Assembly (NCBI GenBank): GCA_947167415.1
Contig: CAMVHY010000072.1
Span: 1 to 7,055, forward strand
Direction of reading: 5' to 3'
Length of the DNA: 7,055 nucleotides
Origin: an uncultured Clostridia bacterium
GTDB lineage: Bacteria > Bacillota > Clostridia > Lachnospirales > CAMVHY01
Shown here: positions 6,988-7,055 of the stretch, in pieces
Layout: every line of letters starts with the position of its first letter
Position numbering within the stretch: position 1 is the stretch's first letter
Made by a program: the position numbers and the translations under genes
The notes under the pieces: generated by a model
Told to the model about the DNA's origin: nothing
What the model saw: only the letters and a program-made list of their open reading frames with translations
Databases searched by the model: none

Positions 6988-7055
6988 TAGTTTATTTAAA
7001 AAATTAATTTAAAAAATATGTAGTTGGACAAAAAATAATTTCAAATCATATTTAC

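Noticed and set aside
6996..7020. AT palindrome-like sequence (TTAAAAAATTAATTTAAAA) upstream of the promoter as an operator
   Set aside because: It is low-complexity A/T sequence expected by chance at this composition and has no defined half-sites.

Overview
The window comes from a low-GC bacterium that uses standard stop codons: all tryptophans I checked are TGG, and TGA ends a gene directly before a terminator. Heavy A/T homopolymers, very Asn/Lys/Ile-rich proteins and a large orphan repeat protein would fit a host-associated or endosymbiont-like lineage. Nothing here fixes the phylum.

The layout is simple. At the left edge (1-851, + strand) lies the 3' part of an oligopeptide transporter (OPT/YSL family) gene, cut by the window start. 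A short intergenic gap of 67 bp holds a GC-stem hairpin flanked by an A-run and a T-run, which can serve as a shared bidirectional terminator. Everything from 6916 down to 919 is one minus-strand coding block. It has a near-consensus sigma70-type promoter (TTGACA, 17 bp, TAAAAT) and a strong Shine-Dalgarno sequence just upstream of its ATG at 6916. The last 139 bp (6917-7055) hold only this promoter and leader.

The minus-strand block consists of two open frames of 702 and 1301 codons that overlap by 17 bp in different frames. Several observations indicate that they are one gene of about 1998 codons, broken or bridged by a +1 frameshift at about 4807-4820. The second frame has only a TTG 'start' immediately after an in-frame TGA, no ribosome site and no Met until residue 424. 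A repeat family of about 130 residues also runs across the junction, with copies on both sides. The protein is unrecognised. It has no signal peptide, is predicted mostly helical, is built of several families of degenerate internal repeats separated by Asn/Asp/Lys/Glu-rich linkers, and ends with one hydrophobic, probably membrane-inserted segment about 75 residues before the C-terminus. This is the best candidate for something undescribed: a giant, repeat-built protein with a C-terminal membrane anchor, possibly a surface or secreted host-interaction protein. That role is inference only.

The transporter and the giant gene are convergent and do not form an operon; I see no functional link between them.
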